From positions 1 through 52,624 of the forward strand of contig DXAF01000037.1 in the NCBI GenBank assembly GCA_019117185.1: DNA of 52,624 nt, in the 5' to 3' direction. Below, one piece after another: positions 1 to 6,742 of the stretch (its first letter is position 1; the number at the start of each line of letters is the position of its first letter). The position numbers were made by a program, and so were the translations under genes. The notes under the pieces are model-generated. The model searched no databases and was not told the DNA's origin. It worked only from the letters and a program-made list of their open reading frames with translations. This DNA is from Candidatus Limosilactobacillus intestinipullorum (GTDB taxonomy: Bacteria > Bacillota > Bacilli > Lactobacillales > Lactobacillaceae).

Positions 1-179
1 CGTTCAAAGTCAGTTTGCGCTAGCTCAGCCCGGTACTCACTATTTAGCCGGTGAAGTTCGTTAAAGATGGTGGTCTTACTAAAGCCTAAGTAGTTAGCGA
101 TGTATCGCAAGGAACGTCCTTCATTATGAAGCGTTTCAATGACAACACGGTGCTGGAATGATAAAATAGTGGTGCCCAT
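1..179 (-). CDS. IS30-family transposase, N-terminal fragment (runs off the left edge)
   Basis: The ATG at 177-179 is preceded by an AAGGACC ribosome site, and the frame stays open to base 1. The 60 visible residues begin MGTTILSFQHRVVIETLHNE and continue with a helix-turn-helix (SLRYIANYLGFSKTTIFNEL at about residues 23-42). This arrangement is typical of the DNA-binding N-terminus of IS30 transposases of lactobacilli. IS30 enzymes carry a DDE catalytic domain further on, which lies outside the window, so intactness cannot be judged. Confidence 0.8.
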   Translation of the reverse strand, partial: MGTTILSFQHRVVIETLHNEGRSLRYIANYLGFSKTTIFNELHRLNSEYRAELAQTDFE

Positions 180-275
180 TAAGGTCCTTCTTTCTAATGG
201 ATTGTGTGGTAACACCATTAAAGACCTTGATGGGTTTTTCTGTCCACTTAAATGTTCAACTTAAATTTTACAATC
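1..275 (-). mobile_element. IS30-family insertion sequence, 5' end only
   Basis: The left edge holds the start of an insertion sequence read on the minus strand. It comprises the first 60 codons of an IS30-type transposase plus about 95 bases of non-coding end up to roughly position 275. The exact terminal inverted repeat cannot be fixed because only one end is present; the segment near 253-275 is the best candidate. It lies about 40 bp upstream of the toxin-antitoxin start, so an outward promoter from the element could affect that operon (inference). Confidence 0.75.
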
Positions 276-314
276 TGCCATATTCAATAATAACTATTGA
301 AAAGGGTGATTGAT

Positions 315-563
315 ATGGCACAAATTAATATCAAAATTGATGATGACTTAAAACAGGGCGCAGCTAAAGTTTTTTCGTCAATGGGCTTGGATTTGTCCAC
401 TGGCATTAAGATTTATCTTAAGCGAGTTACACAAGATAGCGAGTTACCGTTCACTCCCCAGGCAACGTCAGAACTTGATCAGGCCATCGCATAAGCCGAT
501 CGGGGTCAGGTAGAAATGTTTGATAACTTTGACGAATGGGCGGCATCATTAGATGAAGATTGA
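315..563 (+). pseudogene. DinJ/RelB-type antitoxin interrupted by an in-frame TAA
   Basis: The frame starts at ATG 315 behind AAAGGGTG and reads MAQINIKIDDDLKQGAAKVF, the ribbon-helix-helix DNA-binding start of DinJ/RelB antitoxins. It meets TAA at 492-494 after 59 codons. Past that stop the same frame continues for 22 codons (ADRGQVEMFDNFDEWAASLD then ED and TGA at 561-563), which is the acidic tail that normally binds the toxin. The downstream stop overlaps the toxin start by 11 bases, as in intact modules. A CAA to TAA change is the simplest explanation. A shorter start codon (TTG at 297) has a worse ribosome site. The truncated product should still dimerise on DNA but probably lacks its toxin-binding part. 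Confidence 0.8.
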
Positions 564-855
564 GCAAGTACCGACTTTTAAGCGTAATGTAAAGAAATTA
601 AAACGAAAGCATTACGATCTAGAAAGATTGAAGAAAGTTGTTAAGCTAATAGTTGAAAATAATATAGATGAACTAAAGAGGAAACATAAACTAGGGATAA
701 TCAGAGGAACTCATCCAACCGTTTGGCATGTTCGTGTTGACAGAAGCGACAACGATGACTGGGTCCTTTGCTACAGAATTGAAAACGACCAGTTAGTATT
801 ATTACTACTGACAACGGGCGGTTATGAAGTCCTCAAGCATATTCCATATAACTAA
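553..855 (+). CDS. YafQ/RelE-family mRNA interferase toxin
   Basis: This 100-residue protein belongs by pattern to the RelE/ParE superfamily, YafQ branch: basic N-terminal helices (FKRNVKKLKRKHYDLERLKK), a central His-Val-Arg strand, then DDWVLCYRIENDQLVLLLL and a TGG-x-H-type tail. In YafQ a C-terminal His and neighbouring acidic/His residues cut ribosome-bound mRNA; here a His lies at about residue 96 and others at 54 and 59. The gene appears intact and begins inside the end of the antitoxin frame, implying translational coupling. Because the antitoxin frame is broken, an intact active toxin is unexpected. It may be neutralised by readthrough, by a second antitoxin elsewhere, or be inactive through residues I cannot judge by eye. 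Confidence 0.75.
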   Translation: MKIEQVPTFKRNVKKLKRKHYDLERLKKVVKLIVENNIDELKRKHKLGIIRGTHPTVWHVRVDRSDNDDWVLCYRIENDQLVLLLLTTGGYEVLKHIPYN

Positions 856-961
856 GGCGATGGCAGTGGCTATCGTCTTTTATTAGGCTCTTTGGCTCTT
901 CGTCAAGAAGTATAGGAAAAATTGAATAACTTTTAAGCTATACTATATTAGTTAGATAAAG

Positions 962-1129
962 TGTTGCTCAGGTAAGCGTTCTACACCTGTAGGAACCCTC
1001 ATTGAAACGCGGCTAGCCTTTAGGAAGCACAAAGAGTGGCTCTAGCATTCGGAAAATCCGGACGCTAGAGCCACTTGGGCGCGCTACAGTATTTTTCTTT
1101 TTATGGGGGAGTTTTGTCACAGCCCCGTC
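962..1129 (-). repeat. Interspersed repeat copy 1 (inverted), contains terminator hairpin
   Basis: Read on the minus strand this segment starts GGGGCTGTGAC (near 1126-1116), carries the hairpin at 1035-1075, then TTTGTGCTTCCTAAAGGC, and ends in GGGTTCCTACAGG. The same order of blocks recurs on the plus strand near 3690, 20490 and 27729. The 318 bases between the toxin and the next gene hold only this element and an AT-rich stretch. Confidence 0.7.
1035..1075. terminator. Hairpin in repeat copy 1, likely bidirectional terminator
   Basis: AGTGGCTCTAGC at 1035-1046 pairs perfectly with GCTAGAGCCACT at 1064-1075, and an inner TTCGGA/TCCGGA stem caps it. It separates the convergent toxin gene and the minus-strand gene ending at 1175. 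There is no long U-tract, so termination strength is uncertain. Confidence 0.55.
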
Positions 1130-1174
1130 GCCTTTTTCTTGCTAACAATGCCTATATATATTCTAAGCACCAAC

Positions 1175-1549
1175 TTACCCTTGGATGTAATCAATCACAA
1201 ACTTCGTCAGCGGGGTGTGGGACCACTGGTCGGCCGTCTGCTTTAGGGCCGACCAGAAGGCTTCGTCTTGGATATGCTGGAGGATTTCGACCGCCAGCGG
1301 GGTGGTGTTGCTGATGATGATTTCATCCTTAGTAATCGTTCCTTGGAAGACCTGGGCGTTGATTAGCTGAACAAAGATTTCGTGGATGGCCTGGTCAACT
1401 GTTGCGGGATCGTACTTATCAACCACGGCCTTAAATTTTGCGTTTCCCTTGCCGAGTTCATGAATGACCACCTGGTCGTAGATGGGGATCATGCTGGCTG
1501 TCTTATCAAAGATCACAAAGTAGGTAAAGAGGTAGTCGTCAGTATTCAT
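1175..1549 (-). CDS. Hypothetical cytosolic protein, 124 aa
   Basis: I do not recognise a family. The protein (MNTDDYLFTYFVIFDKTASM...) is acidic with no signal peptide or membrane segment and is rich in short hydrophobic helices. The start chosen is ATG 1549, ten bases behind AAAGGATG; a TTG two codons earlier is too close to the ribosome site. A TACAAT -10 element sits upstream at about 1577-1582 on the minus strand. It is flanked by repeat copy 1 at its 3' end and diverges from the exonuclease gene. Confidence 0.6.
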   Translation of the reverse strand: MNTDDYLFTYFVIFDKTASMIPIYDQVVIHELGKGNAKFKAVVDKYDPATVDQAIHEIFVQLINAQVFQGTITKDEIIISNTTPLAVEILQHIQDEAFWSALKQTADQWSHTPLTKFVIDYIQG

Positions 1550-1656
1550 TGTCAAAACATCCTTTCATTTTATCGATTGTATCATATTTTCTCCCTGGCT
1601 TACGGTACTAAATTCGGGTATAATTGGTACGAACATATGTTTGAGGAGGAACCACC

Positions 1657-2373
1657 ATGCCAGTTGCCAAAGATCAGCTAATAACCGCTAGTCCAGTTCA
1701 GATCTCATCCTTTTTACCGTTTACCCGGACATTACTAACCGATCGGCAAGCACAACCTACACCGACTTATCAACCGCGGACTAAAGCAGCACCAGTTCAA
1801 AACCTTAACCAGCTACGGACCGTACTCAATAGTGATGCCCGTCTGCTGATTTTGGATCTTGAGTTCTTCCAAGTCGGCCAACAGCGGCACATTTCCCAGT
1901 TGGCGGGTCGGCTCTATGACCAGCCGGTAAGTTTTAATTATTACTTTTATCATGACCAACAGTCGGGCAACCGGCAGTTGCAGTTCCTTCGGCGCTATGA
2001 CGTGCCGCTTTCTCAGGCGCCCCATTTTACCATCAAACATCAGCTCCCCCGGGTAGTGGCGCTGGTGGACCAGTTAGCCCCGGACTACATCGTCAGTTGG
2101 GATAACCACCTCGACTTTAAGGCCCTCCAGGCTGCAGCGGACCGCCAGTGCCTCTCCAAGAACCGCCGCTTTTGGAATACGGTACAGTCGTTAGACCTGG
2201 AACAATTAATTGCCCAGCAGGTCTGGCAGGGACAAAAGACGCTGGGGTTAAAGAAGATGTGCCAACTGCTCAACTTGCCAGCGGTCGAGTTTCATAAAGC
2301 CCACAATGATGTTAAAGCGATCGAATGGCTTCTGAAGTTTTATGCCCGCGACCTGGGACAGGAGCTGCTATGA
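1657..2373 (+). CDS. DnaQ-like (DEDDh) 3'-5' exonuclease domain protein
   Basis: The gene encodes 238 residues from an ATG preceded by GAGGAGGAACCACC. After a variable N-terminus of about 65 residues come the three exonuclease motifs of the DEDDh class: LILDLEFF (D and E at about 71 and 73), SWDNHLDFKAL (second D near 150) and FHKAHNDVKAIEWLL (His and last D near 215-220). These residues bind two metal ions in RNases and proofreading nucleases. No helicase or polymerase module is attached, so the substrate is unknown. The motif set is clear; the role is not. A TATAAT at 1619-1624 provides a -10 element. Confidence 0.7.
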   Translation: MPVAKDQLITASPVQISSFLPFTRTLLTDRQAQPTPTYQPRTKAAPVQNLNQLRTVLNSDARLLILDLEFFQVGQQRHISQLAGRLYDQPVSFNYYFYHDQQSGNRQLQFLRRYDVPLSQAPHFTIKHQLPRVVALVDQLAPDYIVSWDNHLDFKALQAAADRQCLSKNRRFWNTVQSLDLEQLIAQQVWQGQKTLGLKKMCQLLNLPAVEFHKAHNDVKAIEWLLKFYARDLGQELL

Positions 2374-2418
2374 AATAAGAAAAGACTGAAGAAGATTCCC
2401 CAGTCCCATTATCTAATA

Positions 2419-2892
2419 TTATTTTTTCCAGTCCATCACTCGGTTGTTTTGCTTGCTACTTTGACCAATCAACTGGTTATTGAGGTAAAACTTGGTCTTC
2501 ATCCCCTTGTGGACGTCGCTTTCAGCCAACTTCTGCTGCTGGTCATCCATCAGGGTCCCGATCACACCGTTTTGCAGGCTATCAATTAGCAAATCCCGGT
2601 GTGGTTTACTCAGCTGGTAAAAGTCATCATTGACCGTTACCTTGACTTGCTTATTGCCGAGGTACTGGATGTTCTTAATACTGGTGTAGCCGTCGAACTG
2701 CTTGTCATTAGACTCGTACTGCTGGCAGTTGGCCAGGTAGGTGGCGATGTCACGGTTAGCGATATCGATGTTCTCCTGGCTGGCGGCAGCCACGGTCGGC
2801 ACAGCGTTCGTCAGACTATTGGTGGCAACTATGGCCCCGCCGAAGCTAAAGCAGGCCAGAGCCGTAATCGTGATGTTCTTAACTTTATTCAT
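2419..2892 (-). CDS. Small secreted protein, unknown function
   Basis: The start is ATG 2892 behind GAGGAGG with six-base spacing; the longer in-frame start at 2916 lies upstream of that site and is rejected. The 157-residue product has a short basic N-terminus (MNKVKN), a hydrophobic core and an Ala-rich stretch ending VAAAS around residue 35-37, consistent with a signal peptidase I site. There is no lipobox Cys or sorting signal. The remainder is soluble and slightly polar. A weak hairpin at 2383-2404 (GACTG/CAGTC) may terminate both this gene and the convergent exonuclease gene. Confidence 0.65.
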   Translation of the reverse strand: MNKVKNITITALACFSFGGAIVATNSLTNAVPTVAAASQENIDIANRDIATYLANCQQYESNDKQFDGYTSIKNIQYLGNKQVKVTVNDDFYQLSKPHRDLLIDSLQNGVIGTLMDDQQQKLAESDVHKGMKTKFYLNNQLIGQSSKQNNRVMDWKK

Positions 2893-3002
2893 GTTAATCC
2901 TCCTCATCTTAAACACTGTCTATTATGACTATTTTTAGCCCACTGGGTAAGTTAAATTGCGGTTGGCGTTCACATTTAGTTTAAAGTTCGTTAGAATAGC
3001 CA

Positions 3003-3686
3003 TTGGTGATTAATTTGATAAAAGAAGAACAAGAGAAAAAACGGCTGGCGAGCCGGCAGACCGTTCAGCAGCGCCTGGCCCGCCTTCAGCAAAAAGAAGC
3101 GGTCGAGTTTAAAGAACACCTTGACAACCTTAACGATGGGGTGATTGCCATCATCTTAACCGTGATGGTTTTAGAAGTGCCACTCCCGAGCCAGGCCGGG
3201 GTCTCCTACCGCAACTTCATGGGGTCGATCTTTATCTTCCTGGTGAGCTTTTTTGTAGTGGCGAACTTCTGGTATGACCTTAACCGAATGTTGCTGGTCT
3301 TAAACCGGGTCTCCAAGAAGATGATCGTTAATGACTTTATCTTCTTGGCAGCACTATCGGTGATCCCGATGTTAACTAAGTGGATGATGCTCGAACCCAG
3401 TAGTCTGGCAGTATTTGACTATGGAATTGCGTATTTTATTGCCAATCTCATGAAGTTAATTATTTCTGCCAATGCCTGGGAGGAGTTATTTAACGAGGTG
3501 GAGGGGAGCCCGCACATGTTTTCGATACGGCTGGGGCGCCGGTTGTTGATCGTTTTGATCATCAATGCCGTCTTAATCTTTCTCGCCTACGTCATGCCAC
3601 GGTGGGACCTCTTAGCCTACCTATTATTAACAATCTACAACTTCTTCTACCCAGAGAAGACGGCGATTGACCAGCAGGTAAAGTGA
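3003..3686 (+). CDS. TMEM175-family (DUF1211) integral membrane protein
   Basis: After a basic coiled N-terminus, the segment LNDGVIAIILTVMVLEVPLP (about residues 43-62) matches the hallmark helix of prokaryotic TMEM175 proteins, where an (F/L)-(S/N)-D-G motif precedes a Leu-lined pore helix. About five to six hydrophobic helices follow. Family members are potassium-permeable channels; function here is by family only. The start is uncertain: TTG 3003 gives the longest frame, and TTG 3015 lies behind a weak GGTGAT. The gene is followed directly by repeat copy 2 with its strong hairpin. Confidence 0.65.
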   Translation: MVINLIKEEQEKKRLASRQTVQQRLARLQQKEAVEFKEHLDNLNDGVIAIILTVMVLEVPLPSQAGVSYRNFMGSIFIFLVSFFVVANFWYDLNRMLLVLNRVSKKMIVNDFIFLAALSVIPMLTKWMMLEPSSLAVFDYGIAYFIANLMKLIISANAWEELFNEVEGSPHMFSIRLGRRLLIVLIINAVLIFLAYVMPRWDLLAYLLLTIYNFFYPEKTAIDQQVK

Positions 3687-3689
3687 AGG

Positions 3690-3860
3690 GGAACTCTCCC
3701 ACAAAGAGCAAAATGCTACAGAGTAGTACACGAAGGGACCTTTAGCATTCGGATTTTCCGAAGCTAAAGGTCCCTTCGTGCTTCCTAAAGGCTAGCTGTG
3801 CGTCGACGGGGGTTCCCTCGCAAGACAAACTAGCAAGCTGGTTCTATCTCACTCTTGTTC
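3690..3860 (+). repeat. Interspersed repeat copy 2
   Basis: The unit reads ...CAGAGTAGTACACGAA, a long hairpin, then GCTTCCTAAAGGCTAGCTG, CGTCGACGGGGGTTCCCT, ACTAGCAAGCTGGTTCT and CTCACTC. The tail is nearly identical to that of the copy at 27729, except that about 17 bases after GGTTCCCT are missing. Its 3' edge overlaps the glpF promoter region. Confidence 0.75.
3729..3780 (+). terminator. Long hairpin in repeat copy 2
   Basis: CACGAAGGGACCTTTAGC (3729-3746) pairs perfectly with 3763-3780, and an inner TTCGGA/TCCGAA stem completes the hairpin with one bulged A. It closes the TMEM175 gene and insulates glpF. There is no classic U-tract. Confidence 0.6.
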
Positions 3861-3883
3861 TACCGCCAACAAAAGGGTAGAAT
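3855..3883 (+). promoter_or_regulatory. glpF promoter
   Basis: TTGTTC (3855-3860) and TAGAAT (3878-3883) are separated by 17 bases, placing transcription start near 3890, just before the cre site. Confidence 0.6.
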
Positions 3884-3892
3884 GTATAACCA

Positions 3893-3906
3893 TGGAAACG
3901 ATTTCA
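3893..3906 (+). promoter_or_regulatory. cre site (CcpA catabolite-repression operator) for glpF
   Basis: TGGAAACGATTTCA matches the cre consensus TGWAANCGNTNWCA at all but one position. It lies just downstream of the predicted start site and touches the ribosome site, a position at which CcpA normally represses. Glycerol uptake would thus be shut off on preferred sugars (inference). Confidence 0.7.
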
Positions 3907-3919
3907 AGGAGTGGAGCTA

Positions 3920-4627
3920 ATGAACGGTTTTAATGGTGAGTTTTTTGGTACGTTAATCTTGATCTTGATTGGGGGTGGGTGTTCGGCGAGTGTGAACCTG
4001 AAGCGCAACTATGCCCACGCCAGCGGTTGGTGGTTTGTCTGTGTTAGCTGGGGATTGGCGGTGACGATGGGGGTCTATGTTGCTGGACGATTGGGATCAG
4101 CAGGGCACCTCAACCCGGCGGTGACGATCCCGTATGCCATCTGCGGACTCTTCCCGTGGCGGCAAGTGTTACCCTACCTGGCGGGACAGTTTCTCGGCGC
4201 GTTCGTCGGGGCGGCGCTGGTCATCGTCTTTTACTACCCGCAGTTTAAGGCTACTAAGACGGTTAAGGAGGGGAATAGTGTCGGCATCTTTGCGACCCGG
4301 CCGGCGATCAGGGCAGTATTTTTCAATTTCTTCTCGGAAGTGGTGGTGACCTTCGCCTTTATTTTTATCCTATTAAACCTTGGCAACTTTACGACGGGGA
4401 TGAAACCATTCATCGTTGGCCTAGTGATAACCGTTATTGGGACTGGTCTGGGGTCTACAACTGGGTTTGCCTTAAACCCAGCCCGTGACTGGAGTCCCCG
4501 CCTGGCCTACACAATCCTTCCCGTCCCCAATAAGTCGTCGGCGGAATGGTGGTATGCCTGGGTGCCAATGGTGGGGCCACTGACGGGGGGATTGCTGGCC
4601 TGCCTGTTAGAAACGGCCTTACTGTAA
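3920..4627 (+). CDS. glpF: Glycerol facilitator (aquaglyceroporin)
   Basis: This 235-residue membrane protein has the two half-helix signatures of the MIP family, HLNPAVT and ALNPARD. The Asp after the second NPAR is typical of glycerol-conducting members rather than pure water channels. Six transmembrane segments are visible. The start ATG 3920 follows AAGGAGTGGAG; an upstream GTG at 3911 lies inside that site. It is monocistronic with its own promoter and cre box, and the partner kinase glpK lies 11 kb away at 15719. Fit to the family is good throughout. Confidence 0.9.
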   Translation: MNGFNGEFFGTLILILIGGGCSASVNLKRNYAHASGWWFVCVSWGLAVTMGVYVAGRLGSAGHLNPAVTIPYAICGLFPWRQVLPYLAGQFLGAFVGAALVIVFYYPQFKATKTVKEGNSVGIFATRPAIRAVFFNFFSEVVVTFAFIFILLNLGNFTTGMKPFIVGLVITVIGTGLGSTTGFALNPARDWSPRLAYTILPVPNKSSAEWWYAWVPMVGPLTGGLLACLLETALL

Positions 4628-4744
4628 ATTGGTCTAATTATTAATTATCATTAAAAATGGTTGACTAGTGAACTATAAAATGACAAAATGTGTTTGTGAA
4701 TATTGATTGGTCTATTTAAAATGGCAACTGAAAGGAAGATCGTC

Positions 4745-5398
4745 GTGCAAACACTTACGCATACGGGACTGTTTATTAATGGAGTTAACCGCGGTAACTT
4801 GAGCCGGTTGGCGGTGCGCAGCCAGGATGGCCTGATTTTGAGTGATGCGACGGTTGCGGCCCTGGAGGCGGGAACGTGGCACTTGTCAGCGACCGTCACT
4901 AACCGGGTACTGACCCCAATTAACGGTGACGATGTGGGTAAATTACAACAACGGGCGGAACAATTGACCCTGTGTGGGGACAACGTTTGGGTCCAAGTGC
5001 CAGTGATGACGGCTGGCCAGTTTAACCGGGGCCTTATTCAGCAGCTGCTCAGTGAAGGCGTCCCGCTGGCGGTTAATGGGGTCGCTAGTAAGCAGCAGGC
5101 CTACCAGCTTCTCATGATCGCGCGTGACTACCCGACGCCATTGCTGATCAACCTTTGTCCCGCAATTGCCCACTATGACCTGGTAGTGAGTGTGGCCCTG
5201 GCCCACTTGCTTCCCCAGGTCCAGGTGGTTAGTCCCGCACCGACCATGGCTGATTTCTGGGCTGGCAGCGACCTCCAGCTCGATGGGATGATACTAAGTC
5301 CACGGCAATTTGCGGCCCTGCAGTTCCTTGCTGCATCGGCTAGCGGCCAGACCTGTAGTCTGCGGACGCGCCAGCAATACGAATTAGTGATGGGCTAA
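4745..5398 (+). CDS. Fructose-6-phosphate aldolase/transaldolase-fold protein lacking the catalytic lysine
   Basis: The likely start is GTG 4745 behind AAAGGAAG, giving 217 residues, close to the 220 of fructose-6-phosphate aldolase. The segment NVWVQVPVMTAGQFNRGLIQ followed by LLSEGVPLAVNGVASKQQAY resembles the barrel strand IVVKVPVT...GIPTLGTAVYGAAQ of that family. The Schiff-base lysine of K-V-P-V-T is replaced by Gln (Q-V-P-V-M). Later strands (PTPLLINL, PQVQVVSPAPT, DGMILSPRQFAALQF) fit the barrel poorly but in order. If the alignment is right, the protein cannot use classical class I aldolase chemistry and may be a binding or regulatory relative. It follows glpF by 117 bases, on the same strand. 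Confidence 0.45.
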   Translation: MQTLTHTGLFINGVNRGNLSRLAVRSQDGLILSDATVAALEAGTWHLSATVTNRVLTPINGDDVGKLQQRAEQLTLCGDNVWVQVPVMTAGQFNRGLIQQLLSEGVPLAVNGVASKQQAYQLLMIARDYPTPLLINLCPAIAHYDLVVSVALAHLLPQVQVVSPAPTMADFWAGSDLQLDGMILSPRQFAALQFLAASASGQTCSLRTRQQYELVMG

Positions 5399-5411
5399 AC
5401 ACGAGTAATAA

Positions 5412-5457
5412 AAGCGACTTTCCGCGTTCGGATTTTGCCGAATACTGAAAGCCGCTT
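5412..5457. terminator. Bidirectional terminator
   Basis: AAGCG-A-CTTTC pairs with GAAAG-C-CGCTT around an apical TTCGG...CCGAA. A/T-rich tracts lie on both sides. It serves the aldolase-like gene and the convergent MFS gene. Confidence 0.7.
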
Positions 5458-5468
5458 ACTTTTTAAAA

Positions 5469-6707
5469 TTATTTTCTGGTTTCGTACCGGGGCCGAAAGA
5501 TGATCCAGATCCCGATCATGTTCAACAGGAGGATTAACCCGGTGACGGCAAACACCATTGGGTAGTTAAAGAGCCCGGAAATGACGGAACCAATCACTGA
5601 ACCGAGCACGGCGCCAACCGCTTGAAAGGACTGGTTCAGGCTGAAGATCCGTCCAAAGGCCTCCGCCGGAACGTCGAGGGTTAATACCGTCTGAATGGCG
5701 GGGGTCAAGGCGGCGTTCGCCAGGCCAAGGAGGAAGCGCCAACCGGCTAGTGACCAGGCCGAGTGGGTAAAGGTCATCGGGATAAAGAGGATGAAGGCCA
5801 CCATTAACCCGGTCCGCAAGACGACCTTGGGTCCGATCCGGTCCATCGTGTGGCCGACCTTGGAGGCCGCGATTAACGTCCCCAGTCCCGGGGTGGCCGC
5901 GACCACCCCAGCAACGAAGGCGATGTTACCGTGGTTATGCATCAGGGACTTGACGTAAAGACTGATGATTGGGGTAATCGACATCGAAGACGAGATCACA
6001 ACCATCGTGGTGAAGAACATGGCGACGATTACGACCGGGTTGTCAAGTTCCCGGAAGATTTGGCCGATCGGTTTCATCTTCTCCTTCTTAATAGGGGTAA
6101 AGTGCTCCTTAACTAAAAAGGTCGTCCCTAAGAAGGTAAGAAACATCAGGGCCCCGGTGATGAAGAAGGGGATCCGGTAACCAAAGGCCCCGGAGAGTAC
6201 CCCACCGAGTAGGGGACCAACGAGGTTACCGGCCACCCCGGCAGTGGTCATCGCTGACATTACCCACCCGGAATGGGAACGGGGCGTTTCGCCCGCCATC
6301 AATGCGGTGGCGTTGTTGATGTAACCGGAAAAGGCCCCCTGTAAGAAGCGCAGCCCGATGATCCACCAGACGGACCGGGCGAAGCCAATGCAAAAGATCG
6401 TGCAGGCCATCACTCCTGCGGCCCGCATACACATCAACTTGCGTCCTTTCCGGTCGGCTAGGTTCCCCCACATTGGGGAGACGATTGCCTGGCTAACGAA
6501 GGTAACCCCAAACGCCAGCCCGGAATAGATGTTTAATTGAAAGTGGCTAAAGTGGCCGAGCTCACTGATGAATAGTGAGATAAACGGCATCGTCATTGAG
6601 TAGCCGGCGCCGGTAATGAACGCGCCCAACCACAGGATATAAAAGGTGCGGTGCCAGCCGCTGGGATACTGCTCCTTTGACTGTGCAGCTTCCATAGATT
6701 CAATCAT
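5469..6707 (-). CDS. MFS drug-type exporter, 12 TM (DHA1 type)
   Basis: The protein has 412 residues with twelve hydrophobic helices. The loop after TM2 carries GNLADRKGRKL, the MFS motif A, and the fifth helix carries a motif-C-like GVAGNLVGPLLGG, which marks proton-driven exporters. Substrate cannot be told from sequence. The upstream AGGAG abuts ATG 6707, so a second ATG at 6695 may be the true start. It follows the DHA2 exporter by 35 bases on the same strand and is probably co-transcribed with it, which suggests a small efflux operon. Confidence 0.8.
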   Translation of the reverse strand: MIESMEAAQSKEQYPSGWHRTFYILWLGAFITGAGYSMTMPFISLFISELGHFSHFQLNIYSGLAFGVTFVSQAIVSPMWGNLADRKGRKLMCMRAAGVMACTIFCIGFARSVWWIIGLRFLQGAFSGYINNATALMAGETPRSHSGWVMSAMTTAGVAGNLVGPLLGGVLSGAFGYRIPFFITGALMFLTFLGTTFLVKEHFTPIKKEKMKPIGQIFRELDNPVVIVAMFFTTMVVISSSMSITPIISLYVKSLMHNHGNIAFVAGVVAATPGLGTLIAASKVGHTMDRIGPKVVLRTGLMVAFILFIPMTFTHSAWSLAGWRFLLGLANAALTPAIQTVLTLDVPAEAFGRIFSLNQSFQAVGAVLGSVIGSVISGLFNYPMVFAVTGLILLLNMIGIWIIFRPRYETRK

Positions 6708-6742
6708 CTCCTAAAAGTTAATCCTGCCTATTGTAACAGATA

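Noticed and set aside
1075-1314. Plus-strand frame MGALQYFSFYGGVLSQPRRL... beginning in repeat copy 1
   Set aside because: It overlaps the repeat and the opposite-strand gene, has atypical composition and no ribosome site.
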